Origin: a bacterium
GTDB taxonomy: Bacteria; Patescibacteriota; Patescibacteriia; Magasanikbacterales; GWA2-37-8
Reading direction: 5' to 3'
Assembly: GCA_021790135.1 (NCBI GenBank)
Contig: JAJYIJ010000001.1
Location: 1-48,478, forward strand
Length of the DNA stretch: 48,478 nt
The position numbers and the translations under genes are program-made. Of the stretch, positions 6,950-14,583 are shown one piece after another. The notes below the pieces were generated by a model, which had not been told where the DNA came from, searched no databases, and saw only the letters and a program-made list of their open reading frames with translations. The stretch's first letter is position 1; the number at the start of each line of letters is the position of its first letter.

Positions 6950-8107
6950 ATGAATAAAAAATCAACAATAGGTTGGCTAACAGGCATCGTTGTTATCACC
7001 CTTGTTGTGGGGGCAAGTTGGTACTCTTTGACTCATGCAAAGAGCCAAAGCAAACCAATTGAAGTCGGTTGGATTGGGCCTCTGACCGGACCGGATGCCA
7101 CGTTCGGTCAGGAAGAAAAAAATGTCATTAGCATGGCTTTAGAAGATATTAATAGCCATGGCGGGATTAAAGGGCGTCCCATCCAGATGATTTATGAAGA
7201 CGGTCAATGCAGTGGCCAGGCTGCCGCCAACGCGGCTCAAAAACTAGTGAGCGTTGACCAGGTTAAAATAATTTTAGGCGGTGCTTGTAGTGGTGAAACG
7301 CTGGCAGCCGAACCAATCACTAATCCAGCCCACGTGATTTTATTTTCTTCTTTTTCGTCTAATGCTGCTGTGACTGAGGCCGGCGATCACTATGTATTTC
7401 GCAACACTCCGCCTGATACTACAATGGCAGATGGCGAAGTCGAAGTGGCCGTCAAAGATGGATTTACTAAGCTTGCGCTCCTAACAGAAACCACCGATTA
7501 TGCCCAGGGAATGCGCACGGAAATTCTACAAAAAATTCAAGAGTTAGGCGCAACAGTCGTTGCTGATGAAAGCTACGACTCTAGTGCGACAGATTTTCGC
7601 ACCGAGCTGACTAAAATTAAAGCCGCCAATCCTGACGCTTTGCTTGTTGTCGCCCAGAGTGGAGTATCTGCTGGCTTGATTGTTAAACAGGCCAATCAGC
7701 TCGCTCTGGGAGCAAAAATATATGGCGATAATGCCTTTAGTAGTGGAGATATTTTTCATGTCGCTGGCAGCGCCTTAAATGGAATAAAATTTATTGATGA
7801 GCCGGGTTTGAATGGTGGCAATAGCCAAGCCGAAGGCTTACTCACGCGTTATGAAGCCCGCTACGGTACGCCAGCCAGCGAATGGGGAATCGGCACGCGC
7901 TATGATTCGGTATATATTTTGGCGAATGCGCTGCGTGCGTGTGATGTTGATACCGATTGTATCCAACATTATCTTCATACCATGCCTAATTATAACGGCG
8001 TGGCTGGAACGTATCACTTTGACCAAAAAGGAGACCCGGTCGGTATGAAAACATATACAGTAAAAATAGTGACCGAAGGAGCGACGGGCAAGATTGAAGA
8101 TTTATAA
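6950..8107 (+). CDS. Periplasmic binding protein, branched-chain amino acid (LivJ-like) type
   Basis: 385 residues. Residues 9-28 form a signal peptide or uncleaved anchor with no lipobox cysteine. The mature part follows the type-I periplasmic binding fold of the Leu/Ile/Val family: IEVGWIGPLTGPDATFGQ at the start, the early AINxxGGIxGxxI-type stretch as DINSHGGIKGRPIQMIYED, then AAANAAQKLV and YDSSATDFRTELTKI. It ends in a glycine-rich VAGTYHFDQKGDP segment typical of the family. It would bind an amino acid or similar small ligand outside the membrane. No permease or ATPase lies nearby, so it may serve a distant transporter or act as a sensor. It is divergent from a TrmB regulator, the likely controller. 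A terminator follows. Confidence 0.85.
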   Translation: MNKKSTIGWLTGIVVITLVVGASWYSLTHAKSQSKPIEVGWIGPLTGPDATFGQEEKNVISMALEDINSHGGIKGRPIQMIYEDGQCSGQAAANAAQKLVSVDQVKIILGGACSGETLAAEPITNPAHVILFSSFSSNAAVTEAGDHYVFRNTPPDTTMADGEVEVAVKDGFTKLALLTETTDYAQGMRTEILQKIQELGATVVADESYDSSATDFRTELTKIKAANPDALLVVAQSGVSAGLIVKQANQLALGAKIYGDNAFSSGDIFHVAGSALNGIKFIDEPGLNGGNSQAEGLLTRYEARYGTPASEWGIGTRYDSVYILANALRACDVDTDCIQHYLHTMPNYNGVAGTYHFDQKGDPVGMKTYTVKIVTEGATGKIEDL

Positions 8108-8133
8108 GCATCCTCAGTGTCCGGGAATATCAA

Positions 8134-8161
8134 AAGCAATCGAGCAATCGGTTGCTTTTTT
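8134..8161 (+). terminator. Intrinsic terminator of the binding-protein gene
   Basis: AAAGCAA-T-CGA-GCAA-TCG-G-TTGCTTT hairpin with one internal mismatch, followed by TTTT. Confidence 0.75.
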
Positions 8162-8251
8162 GTTGCTGGCCTCCTGAAGAGGCTTGTCATCTCTGTGGCA
8201 GCGTGGTATTGTTTGGGAGAAATATAGAATGAATCATAGCGATTTTAATGT

Positions 8252-8944
8252 ATGTCAATCCCAGAGCATGTGGTTTTAATCCCTGATGGCAACCGCCGTT
8301 GGGCCCGGGCGCAGGGTAAGCCGAGTTTTTTTGGACATCGGATGGGTGTCGCTGCCTTTGAAACGATTTTTGATTATGCCCTGCAGCAGGGTATTCCATA
8401 TGTTACTTTTTGGGGTTGTTCAATTAACAATATCCAAAAGCGTGACCCCAAGGAGATTAAATTTCTTCTGCAAACATTTAAAAAATATTTGAAGAAATTA
8501 GCACATTCCAAAAAAATTCAAAAAAATGACGTCAGGGTACGAGTACTTGGCGCCTGGCGGAACTATTTTCCGCCAGATGTCGCTGCCGCGGCCGAAGAAG
8601 CGATGGCAGCGACCAAGAGAAATTCTAAATATAATTTGACGTTACTTTTGGCCTATAATGGCGACGAAGAAATGCTCCGAGCGGTGCAGCAAATTATTAA
8701 AAGCGGAACAAAAAAAATAAATCCAGAGACAATTAAGCAAAATCTCTATACCAAAGAATTACCATTGGTTGATCTGTTAGTCAGAACCGGCGGCGATCCG
8801 CATCTGTCCACCGGATTTATGATGTGGGATACCCAAAATGCGGAATTGTATTTCACTGATAAGATGTGGCCGGAGTTTGATAAAAAGGAGTTTGATCGCG
8901 CCTTGGAATTTTTTGGCCAGGCGGGACGTCGTTTAGGTAAATAA
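8252..8944 (+). CDS. uppS: Undecaprenyl diphosphate synthase-like cis-prenyltransferase
   Basis: 230 residues, a usual length. The family makes the C55 lipid carrier for peptidoglycan and other envelope glycans from farnesyl and isopentenyl diphosphate. The N-terminal HVVLIPDGNRRWA carries the catalytic Asp (D12) and is followed by FFGHRMG. The C-terminal part has LLVRTGG and AELYFTDKMWPEFD. Several positions differ from the common form. The usual F-S-x-E-N-W-x-R region reads FWGCSINNIQKR, and the second arginine after RTGG (R200 in E. coli) is histidine (H184). It may be a divergent but active enzyme. It starts the uppS-ychF-VIT rightward group, with ychF 5 nt away. The ATG at 8252 has no Shine-Dalgarno sequence. 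Confidence 0.85.
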   Translation: MSIPEHVVLIPDGNRRWARAQGKPSFFGHRMGVAAFETIFDYALQQGIPYVTFWGCSINNIQKRDPKEIKFLLQTFKKYLKKLAHSKKIQKNDVRVRVLGAWRNYFPPDVAAAAEEAMAATKRNSKYNLTLLLAYNGDEEMLRAVQQIIKSGTKKINPETIKQNLYTKELPLVDLLVRTGGDPHLSTGFMMWDTQNAELYFTDKMWPEFDKKEFDRALEFFGQAGRRLGK

Positions 8945-8949
8945 TTTTT

Positions 8950-10020
8950 ATGTCTTTTTCCATCGGAATTGTTGGTCTACCGAATGTTGGCAAATCAACG
9001 CTTTTCAACGCTTTGACCAGAAGCAAACAGGCGCTGGCGGCCAATTATCCCTTTGCCACCATTGATCCGAATGTTGGCGTGGTGGAGGTGCCCGATGAGC
9101 GCCTGCAAAAATTAGCCGCAGTCTCTCAGTCCAAAAAAATTATTCCGACAACAATCGAATTCGTGGATATTGCCGGCTTGGTTAAAGGCGCTTCCGAAGG
9201 CGAGGGATTGGGGAATAAATTTCTTTCTCACATCCGCGAAGTAGATGCCATCGCCCAAGTAGTCAGAGCGTTTACCGACACGAACGTTATCCATGTCCAT
9301 AATCGCGTTAATCCCCAAGACGATGCGGCAATTGTAAATACTGAATTAGCTTTGGCTGATTTGCAAACGGTTGAAAAAAAATTGGAAAACGCTCGACGAA
9401 TGGCTAAGGGTGTCGGAATAAAAGAGTACGGGCCGCAACTCGCACTTTTTGAACGAGTGTATGCCCAATTGCAAAAGGGCGCGCCGGCTCGCGAGCTGGA
9501 ATACTCTGAAGAGGAGTTGTTGATTTTGCGTGATTTATATTTATTAACAATGAAGCCGATGCTGTATGTCGTCAATGTTGACGAAGCGGTCGGAGATATT
9601 CCTCGAATTAGTGAAAAAGCGGAACAGATTGAGATCAGCGCGAAATTAGAAGCGGAATTGGCAGATCTGTCATCGGAAGAAGCACGGGAATATTTAAAAG
9701 AAGTAGGCACGAGCGAAACTGGTTTGGATAAACTGATTAAGACGGGCTACAAACTCTTAAATCTGGTGACTTTTTTGACTTCAGGCGAACCGGAAACACG
9801 CGCTTGGACGGTTAAAGCCGACACCAAGGCTCCCGAAGCTGCTGGCGTTATTCATACCGATTTTATCAAAGGTTTCATCAAGGCTGATGTTGTGAACTGG
9901 CAGGACTTTGTTGCCGCCGGCGGGTGGAGTAAAATAAAAGAAACCGGCAAATTGCGCCTGGAAGGTAAAGAGTACATTGTCCAGGATGGTGATGTCATTT
10001 ACTTCCATATCAACGCCTAA
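8950..10020 (+). CDS. ychF: YchF/Ola1-family ATPase
   Basis: 356 residues, close to the family's usual 360. The P-loop GLPNVGKS lies at 9-16, switch-region text NYPFATIDPNVGVVEVPDERL follows, and G3 is DIAGLVKGAS. The G4 position reads NVDE rather than NKxD, the change that makes YchF prefer ATP over GTP. A helical coiled insertion lies at about 130-200, and a C-terminal TGS domain spans about 275-356. YchF is a cytoplasmic, ribosome-associated ATPase linked to stress responses. It starts 5 nt after uppS behind a plain T-rich leader, and its TAA is followed directly by the ATG of the VIT gene, so the three are likely one operon. Confidence 0.95.
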   Translation: MSFSIGIVGLPNVGKSTLFNALTRSKQALAANYPFATIDPNVGVVEVPDERLQKLAAVSQSKKIIPTTIEFVDIAGLVKGASEGEGLGNKFLSHIREVDAIAQVVRAFTDTNVIHVHNRVNPQDDAAIVNTELALADLQTVEKKLENARRMAKGVGIKEYGPQLALFERVYAQLQKGAPARELEYSEEELLILRDLYLLTMKPMLYVVNVDEAVGDIPRISEKAEQIEISAKLEAELADLSSEEAREYLKEVGTSETGLDKLIKTGYKLLNLVTFLTSGEPETRAWTVKADTKAPEAAGVIHTDFIKGFIKADVVNWQDFVAAGGWSKIKETGKLRLEGKEYIVQDGDVIYFHINA

Positions 10021-10788
10021 ATGACCTCGTCGTTGGCATATCTACGTCCAACTTCTATGTCAGTTGCTGACAATCACCACAATCCATCTTTCATCCATCA
10101 TCAAAAAACATTAAGCAGCGCGCTTGTGCGCGAAGTTGTTTTTGGAATAGAAGATGGCATGGTTTCCACTATGGGCGCGGTGACGGGTATCGCCGCAGCG
10201 ACGGTGCATCATTATACTGTCGTTTTAGCCGGACTGGTTATAATTTCAGTCGAATCAATTTCCATGGCCGTCGGTTCGTATCTTTCCAGTAAGTCGGAAC
10301 GAGAAATAGAAGAACGAAAATTGCACGAAGAACGAAGTGAGATTAAAGACTTTCCGAGGGAAGAGGAAGAGGAACTGGCGGAAATGTATGTCCACGATGG
10401 TTGGCCGGCAGAACTGGCTGAGCCGATGGCCAAAGCGGCCGCCAGTAACCATTCACTTTTGTTACAGGAGATGGCCTACCGGGAATTGAAAATCATACCG
10501 GAAAAATTAGAGCATCCATTATCCAACGCTCTCGCGATGGGGGTGTCATATATAATTGGGAGTTTGTTGTCACTTCTACCCTATCTTTTTATCAATAATG
10601 TTTTGTTGGCTTTGCCGGTTGCCATCGTCGGCACCCTCGTCGGCCTCTTTATTATCGGTATTGTGGCGGCTCGATTTGCGCGCCGAAGCTGGTGGAAAGG
10701 AGGGTTAGAAATGCTTGTTTTAGCAAGCGCAGCTGGATTCATCGGTTACATTGTTGGGCAGGCCGCTGATAAAGCGATTGTCCATTAG
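10021..10788 (+). CDS. VIT/CCC1-family iron/manganese transporter
   Basis: 255 residues. The CCC1/VIT1 signature is clear: VREVVFGIEDGMVSTMGAV in helix 1, then GLVIISVESISMAVGSYLSS in helix 2. A charged cytoplasmic helical section (about 88-160) rich in Glu follows, similar to the metal-binding domain between helices 2 and 3, then three more membrane helices in the C-terminal third. The family moves Fe2+ or Mn2+ out of the cytoplasm. The ATG abuts the ychF stop; M13 is an alternative start and the first 30 residues are not conserved family sequence. Its TAG overlaps the TAA of the convergent methyltransferase gene by 4 nt. Confidence 0.88.
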   Translation: MTSSLAYLRPTSMSVADNHHNPSFIHHQKTLSSALVREVVFGIEDGMVSTMGAVTGIAAATVHHYTVVLAGLVIISVESISMAVGSYLSSKSEREIEERKLHEERSEIKDFPREEEEELAEMYVHDGWPAELAEPMAKAAASNHSLLLQEMAYRELKIIPEKLEHPLSNALAMGVSYIIGSLLSLLPYLFINNVLLALPVAIVGTLVGLFIIGIVAARFARRSWWKGGLEMLVLASAAGFIGYIVGQAADKAIVH

Positions 10789-11996
10789 TTGTTTGGTATA
10801 ACAAATTTCCAAATTTCTCGAGCGACATGTTGGTCCGGACGATGGTAAAGAAGAAAAGGCTCTGAATGAAGAGACGGTGGTAGCAGGGCTTGTGGAACAA
10901 AGCCAAGTTGAACGAGTTTAGGTACCAGACGCTCAGAAATAGTAAGCCACCCGTTTGTTTTCTTGAAACGGGGAACGACAAAAATGATCACTCCCCCCGG
11001 ACGGAGGATTTTTTTAAATTGCTGAAAAGAAGTGAAATAAAGAGCAAGCAGATCATTGCTGGAATTTTCCAGCTCAGCTGGAGAGGCATGGCCAGTTTGG
11101 GGCGGACCAAGAAATGGCTCAGTAACGATGGCGTCGATTGAATGGGCTGGAAGCCGATCGACAAGTGATTGCACATCACCAACCTCAAGTTTGGCCTGGC
11201 CAGAAATCGTTTTCCATTGTCCTTTTAGCCAATCAATATTTTTTTGCGAATCGGCAATTGCCTTGGGAGAAACATCAGAACCACTAACAGTTGAAAAACC
11301 GCGCATGAGGGCTTCCATTAAAATTGTTCCTGAGCCGCAAAAGGGATCAAGGATTGAGGCGCTTAAAGGCGCACCGGAAAAATTGAGCAGCATGAGCGCT
11401 AATTTGGGGGGCAACATTCCGCTCCGGGCGTCGCTCGCCGGTCGGCCATAGTCTCGTTTGCTAAAATCTTCAAATGGCTGTAGTGCCACCGTTCTCGCCA
11501 GCATGAAACTATTCCCCTTGGGCACAATAAGAAATTCCACGCCGCGATCGACAAGGCCATTATGAAAAACCGTTGCCGAGGACAAGATAGGAGTGCGATT
11601 CTGAATATACCGTACCGATCGCCCTTGATTTTTGCCGGCGCGTTTTATGGCTTTGCCAAGAGTTTCAAGGTCCTTAGTAGTGAGGTGTGCCTTTCCAGAT
11701 TCTGATTGATAAAAACTTAAACCAAAAACAATTTTTCCCGGGAGAGGCGTCAAAAAAGACAGACATATATCAGGGAATGAAGCTAGTGTGACGTTATGAG
11801 CCAACTCCTTTGCAATTTTGACTGTCCCCCCGAGCTGTTTCACGAGCGGTCCGGGTTCTTGTGCAGACAAGATCGAAACAATATTTGGCTGCAGCCAATT
11901 AAATGTAGTTACTTTGGTTGCTGCTAAAATTTCAGCGAGCGATAGCAGTGGTTCTCGTCCTAGGACAAACCAATAAGGTTTGGAAGATAAAGGCAT
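10785..11996 (-). CDS. Trm11-like tRNA guanine-N2 methyltransferase (UPF0020 type)
   Basis: 403 residues when started at ATG 11996. The longer frame to 12077 runs into the upstream gene, whereas 11996 falls 1 nt after that gene's stop and begins MPLSSKPYWFVLGREPLLS, a typical Trm11 N-terminus. The N-terminal half is a THUMP-like RNA-binding region. The SAM motif I is DPFCGSGTILMEA at about 217, with the acidic GSDVSPKAI next. Motif IV, normally (D/N/S)-P-P-(Y/F), reads TEPF (292-295), an unusual form that still keeps Pro-Phe. It is the last gene of the pilus operon; a functional link with pili is doubtful and it may simply be carried along. Convergent with the VIT gene. Confidence 0.75.
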   Translation of the reverse strand: MPLSSKPYWFVLGREPLLSLAEILAATKVTTFNWLQPNIVSILSAQEPGPLVKQLGGTVKIAKELAHNVTLASFPDICLSFLTPLPGKIVFGLSFYQSESGKAHLTTKDLETLGKAIKRAGKNQGRSVRYIQNRTPILSSATVFHNGLVDRGVEFLIVPKGNSFMLARTVALQPFEDFSKRDYGRPASDARSGMLPPKLALMLLNFSGAPLSASILDPFCGSGTILMEALMRGFSTVSGSDVSPKAIADSQKNIDWLKGQWKTISGQAKLEVGDVQSLVDRLPAHSIDAIVTEPFLGPPQTGHASPAELENSSNDLLALYFTSFQQFKKILRPGGVIIFVVPRFKKTNGWLTISERLVPKLVQLGFVPQALLPPSLHSEPFLLYHRPDQHVAREIWKFVIPNN

Positions 11997-11997
11997 A

Positions 11998-12369
11998 TTA
12001 TGGCGTATTTTTGGAAGAGCTTGTTGATGAAGCGGGAGTGGATGCATTTGTTGATGAAGCGTAGGAAAAAATGTCACGAATCGGGAAGGCGAAAGTTGAA
12101 GAGGAATTTTTCAAAGCCACCAAATGAGCGGCATTTTGAAAGAAGGTTTCATTAATTTGATTGATCGAGGCCGAAGAACTAAGGACGATGATACTATGGG
12201 CGTCATCAAGTGTGCGGTAGACATAGGTGTAGGTGAAGTAGGCGCCAAGAATAACACTCGCGGTTAAAAAACCAAATAAAAGTATCGTGAACACCTCCCA
12301 GCGTTCATAAATAGTGCTTTTACGCCAAGAGCGATTTTCAATCTTTATTTTAAGATTAAGGAGTGACAT
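11998..12369 (-). CDS. Small membrane protein of the pilus operon
   Basis: 123 residues from ATG 12369 (MSLLNLKIKIENRSW), which overlaps pilO by 14 nt; the next in-frame ATG upstream (12414) would overlap by 59 nt. A basic N-terminal segment precedes a membrane helix (about VFTILLFGFLTASVILGAYF). The exported part is Ser/Thr/Asn-rich and low in complexity toward the end (ASTPASSTSSSKN). It occupies the place where PilP sits in other pilus operons, but I see no PilP lipobox or beta fold, so homology is not claimed. It is probably an accessory of the PilMNO complex. It is followed after 1 nt by the methyltransferase gene. Confidence 0.65.
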   Translation of the reverse strand: MSLLNLKIKIENRSWRKSTIYERWEVFTILLFGFLTASVILGAYFTYTYVYRTLDDAHSIIVLSSSASINQINETFFQNAAHLVALKNSSSTFAFPIRDIFSYASSTNASTPASSTSSSKNTP

Positions 12370-12904
12370 AGAGATGAAAATCAAGGTTGAGCGTATAGGT
12401 TTGATTTTGGCCACTTAATGGGGGGCCAAAATTTTGGGTCGGTGACAGGTAGAGATGCGTTATCGTGATAAAAAAAGGTCCATGTTCTAAGTCGTCCAGA
12501 TAACGCAAGGTGTTTTGATATTGCCCGGTAAGGGCAAGGGACATGGTAATTTGTTGACTATGGTTGGCATCGAGGTTTGAACTGACGACTTTTTGTGTGA
12601 TGGAATCTTTTTGGGCCGTACCCTCAAGGAAAGTGATGAGGTTTAATTCTTGGCCAGCATGGAACAGATGCACGGAATAAGGAGCCACTGCTGTTTTGTC
12701 TTTTGAAATTTCCGCGAGCATCGAATGGACGGTCAAGTCGTTTTGGTAACGTTGTTCGAGCGACATACGAAGATCGTAGGTCTCTTGGTCGAGTTGTTGG
12801 ATGCTGCGGACGGTTGGGACAATAACAAAGCCAATAATTGCTAAGCTGCCGGCGGCAAAAAGGGCGGTAATCAAAATTATTTTTTTACTGAAAGTAAGAT
12901 GCAT
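12356..12904 (-). CDS. pilO: PilO-like type IV pilus alignment protein
   Basis: 182 residues. A short cytoplasmic stub and one membrane helix (about 8-30, IILITALFAAGSLAIIGFVI) are followed by a heptad-like coiled region (about 35-70, with SIQQLDQETYDLRMSLEQR). A ferredoxin-like C-terminal domain comes next, with the LNLITFLEGTAQKDSI and YLDDLEHGPFFITI segments typical of PilO. PilO forms heterodimers with PilN and links PilM to the periplasmic parts of the pilus machine. It lies 15 nt after pilN and overlaps the next gene. Assignment is by fold pattern and operon order; sequence identity to classical PilO is probably low. Confidence 0.8.
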   Translation of the reverse strand: MHLTFSKKIILITALFAAGSLAIIGFVIVPTVRSIQQLDQETYDLRMSLEQRYQNDLTVHSMLAEISKDKTAVAPYSVHLFHAGQELNLITFLEGTAQKDSITQKVVSSNLDANHSQQITMSLALTGQYQNTLRYLDDLEHGPFFITITHLYLSPTQNFGPPLSGQNQTYTLNLDFHLYVTP

Positions 12905-12919
12905 AGAATGCTCGGATAA

Positions 12920-13477
12920 TCATGAAGCGGGTGGCTTCAGTGTGGGAAAACCTTTTAAAGTGGCATGCAACTCAAAATGAATATCAGTTACTTGAAAGAG
13001 CTGAGAAGTTGGTAAGGTTACGTTCGATATATTCTGATCTTTTTCCATCGTCATTTCATAGTTTAAAAGATCTTGTCGAGTATTTGCGATGCCATCAAGG
13101 AGAAGCGTGGAAGAGTCACGGTCAATTTGTAGTGAGGTCAGTTTTATTGAAGGAGGCAAGGTGGTAATAATCTCATTCACGAAAGGAGCAACAGGAGCAA
13201 AGTCACGCCCAGCCTGAACCACATTTTTTGTTGCCATATTAATTGCACTTACTTCAGAGTTGACGACAGGATAGCCGCGGTTGACCAGAAGGGAGCTTTT
13301 CGCCAAATCGCTGAGACTGCCCGTCAAAATCAGCCAACCAAGTAAAAAAGTAATGGCTAAAAGAGCGCTTGTGAAAACTACAAACTCAAGCAGCTCTTTG
13401 ACAAACAAAAATTTGATTAGCCGCAGCAAACGCGTTTTTCGTTGGGGGGAAAGTAGATTGAGGCGAATTGGCATCAT
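12920..13477 (-). CDS. pilN: PilN-like type IV pilus alignment protein
   Basis: 185 residues. The N-terminus MMPIRLNLLSP contains the short conserved (I/L)NLLP-like motif by which PilN binds the groove of PilM. A basic stretch, a membrane helix (about 30-55) and a periplasmic ferredoxin-like domain follow, the latter with LPPSIKLTSLQIDRDSSTLLL. Its start overlaps the pilM stop by 4 nt (ATGA), indicating coupling. With PilM and PilO it forms the inner-membrane alignment complex that connects the PilB/PilC motor with the growing pilus. Confidence 0.85.
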   Translation of the reverse strand: MMPIRLNLLSPQRKTRLLRLIKFLFVKELLEFVVFTSALLAITFLLGWLILTGSLSDLAKSSLLVNRGYPVVNSEVSAINMATKNVVQAGRDFAPVAPFVNEIITTLPPSIKLTSLQIDRDSSTLLLDGIANTRQDLLNYEMTMEKDQNISNVTLPTSQLFQVTDIHFELHATLKGFPTLKPPAS

Positions 13478-14580
13478 AGAGAGGCGGCTGATTGTAGCGG
13501 ATTCTCAGCGGCTCGAAGCGCCAAACCAAGGGCACAGGGTAGAGTAAGCCCCTGAGCTTTTGTTTCGTCGCTTACCGGCAGAGAAGAAACATTTTTCCAG
13601 GCGTTTCCAGGGTGCGAGGAGATATGTAATTTGTGTGATAGGACGGAGTCAAGATTTTTGAAAAGAGCAAAGCCTCCGCAGATAGTGATGTGAGTGATTG
13701 GATTAGTATCGGCGAAGTGGTCTTTGTAAAAAGAGAGTATCCGCTTGATCTCCTCGACGAGTCGGTCAACTTGGGCATCGACAATATTTAAATATTTCGG
13801 ATTTTTTTTATCGTACACGACGCCATTTTCAATTTTAATTTTTTCCGCCTCTTCATAGTGGATGCCAAGGCCCTCTGCCAAGGCCGTAGTTACGAGCTCA
13901 CCTGAGAAGGCGATTGTGGCACTAAATTGAATGCTATTTTTATCATAGATTATAATGTTGGATCGGGTCGCACCGATGTTTAGAATTGCTCTCCCGATAC
14001 CTGAGTAGTCTTTGAGTTCGGTAATCATCGTCCGTGCGATTGCGACACTTTCCAATTCAAGTGCTAATGGGTTGAGGCCAGCTGCTTCAAATAGGTAAGT
14101 GTACGTGTCAGCTAGACTTTTGGGCACCCCGCCAATCAGTACCTGGCACATTTTTGACGCTTTATTTTCGTCTGGAATGATTTGCCAATCAAGGTATGCC
14201 TCATTGAGGTCAAAAGGCAGATGTTTCGTGGCATAGAAACTGATGTCGTCAAAAGTCAATTCCGTTTCTGGTGTTGGAATTTCGATTAACTTCAGAAATG
14301 TTTTTGATTCCGGAAGCGAAGCGACAACCCACGGAGATTTCAGCGCTTTTTGGCCGCCCTCTTTAGATAATAAATGTAGAATTTTTTTTCTCACTATTTC
14401 CGGCTGTTGTATTTCTCCGTTGACAATACAACCTGGCATGAGGTGGGCGGTCCGGATTGTTTCAACGCTGAAATAGCGTGCTTTATTCAAGGGATGATGG
14501 CGTTTAAGCTGCACCAGTTTAATGGACAGGTCACCGATATCCAATCCAAAAGCGCCAGGAAAAGGGTTGGCAAGAAACAT
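13474..14580 (-). CDS. pilM: PilM, actin-like pilus assembly protein
   Basis: 368 residues, a usual length. The N-terminus FGLDIGDLSIKLVQL is the phosphate-1 loop of the FtsA/PilM actin-like fold. A connect region carries ILNIGATRSNIIIYD (phosphate 2), and ITICGGFALFKNLDSVLS carries the adenosine-binding loop. PilM is a soluble cytoplasmic ATP-binding protein that holds the N-terminal tail of PilN and relays the motor state to PilNO. It sits 3 nt after pilC and overlaps pilN by 4 nt. Confidence 0.92.
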   Translation of the reverse strand: MFLANPFPGAFGLDIGDLSIKLVQLKRHHPLNKARYFSVETIRTAHLMPGCIVNGEIQQPEIVRKKILHLLSKEGGQKALKSPWVVASLPESKTFLKLIEIPTPETELTFDDISFYATKHLPFDLNEAYLDWQIIPDENKASKMCQVLIGGVPKSLADTYTYLFEAAGLNPLALELESVAIARTMITELKDYSGIGRAILNIGATRSNIIIYDKNSIQFSATIAFSGELVTTALAEGLGIHYEEAEKIKIENGVVYDKKNPKYLNIVDAQVDRLVEEIKRILSFYKDHFADTNPITHITICGGFALFKNLDSVLSHKLHISSHPGNAWKNVSSLPVSDETKAQGLTLPCALGLALRAAENPLQSAASL

Positions 14581-14583
14581 AGG

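Noticed and set aside
11997..12077. Upstream start for the Trm11-like methyltransferase
   Set aside because: It would overlap the preceding gene entirely and add a His/Pro/Leu-rich stretch; ATG 11996 sits 1 nt after that gene's stop and begins the conserved N-terminus.
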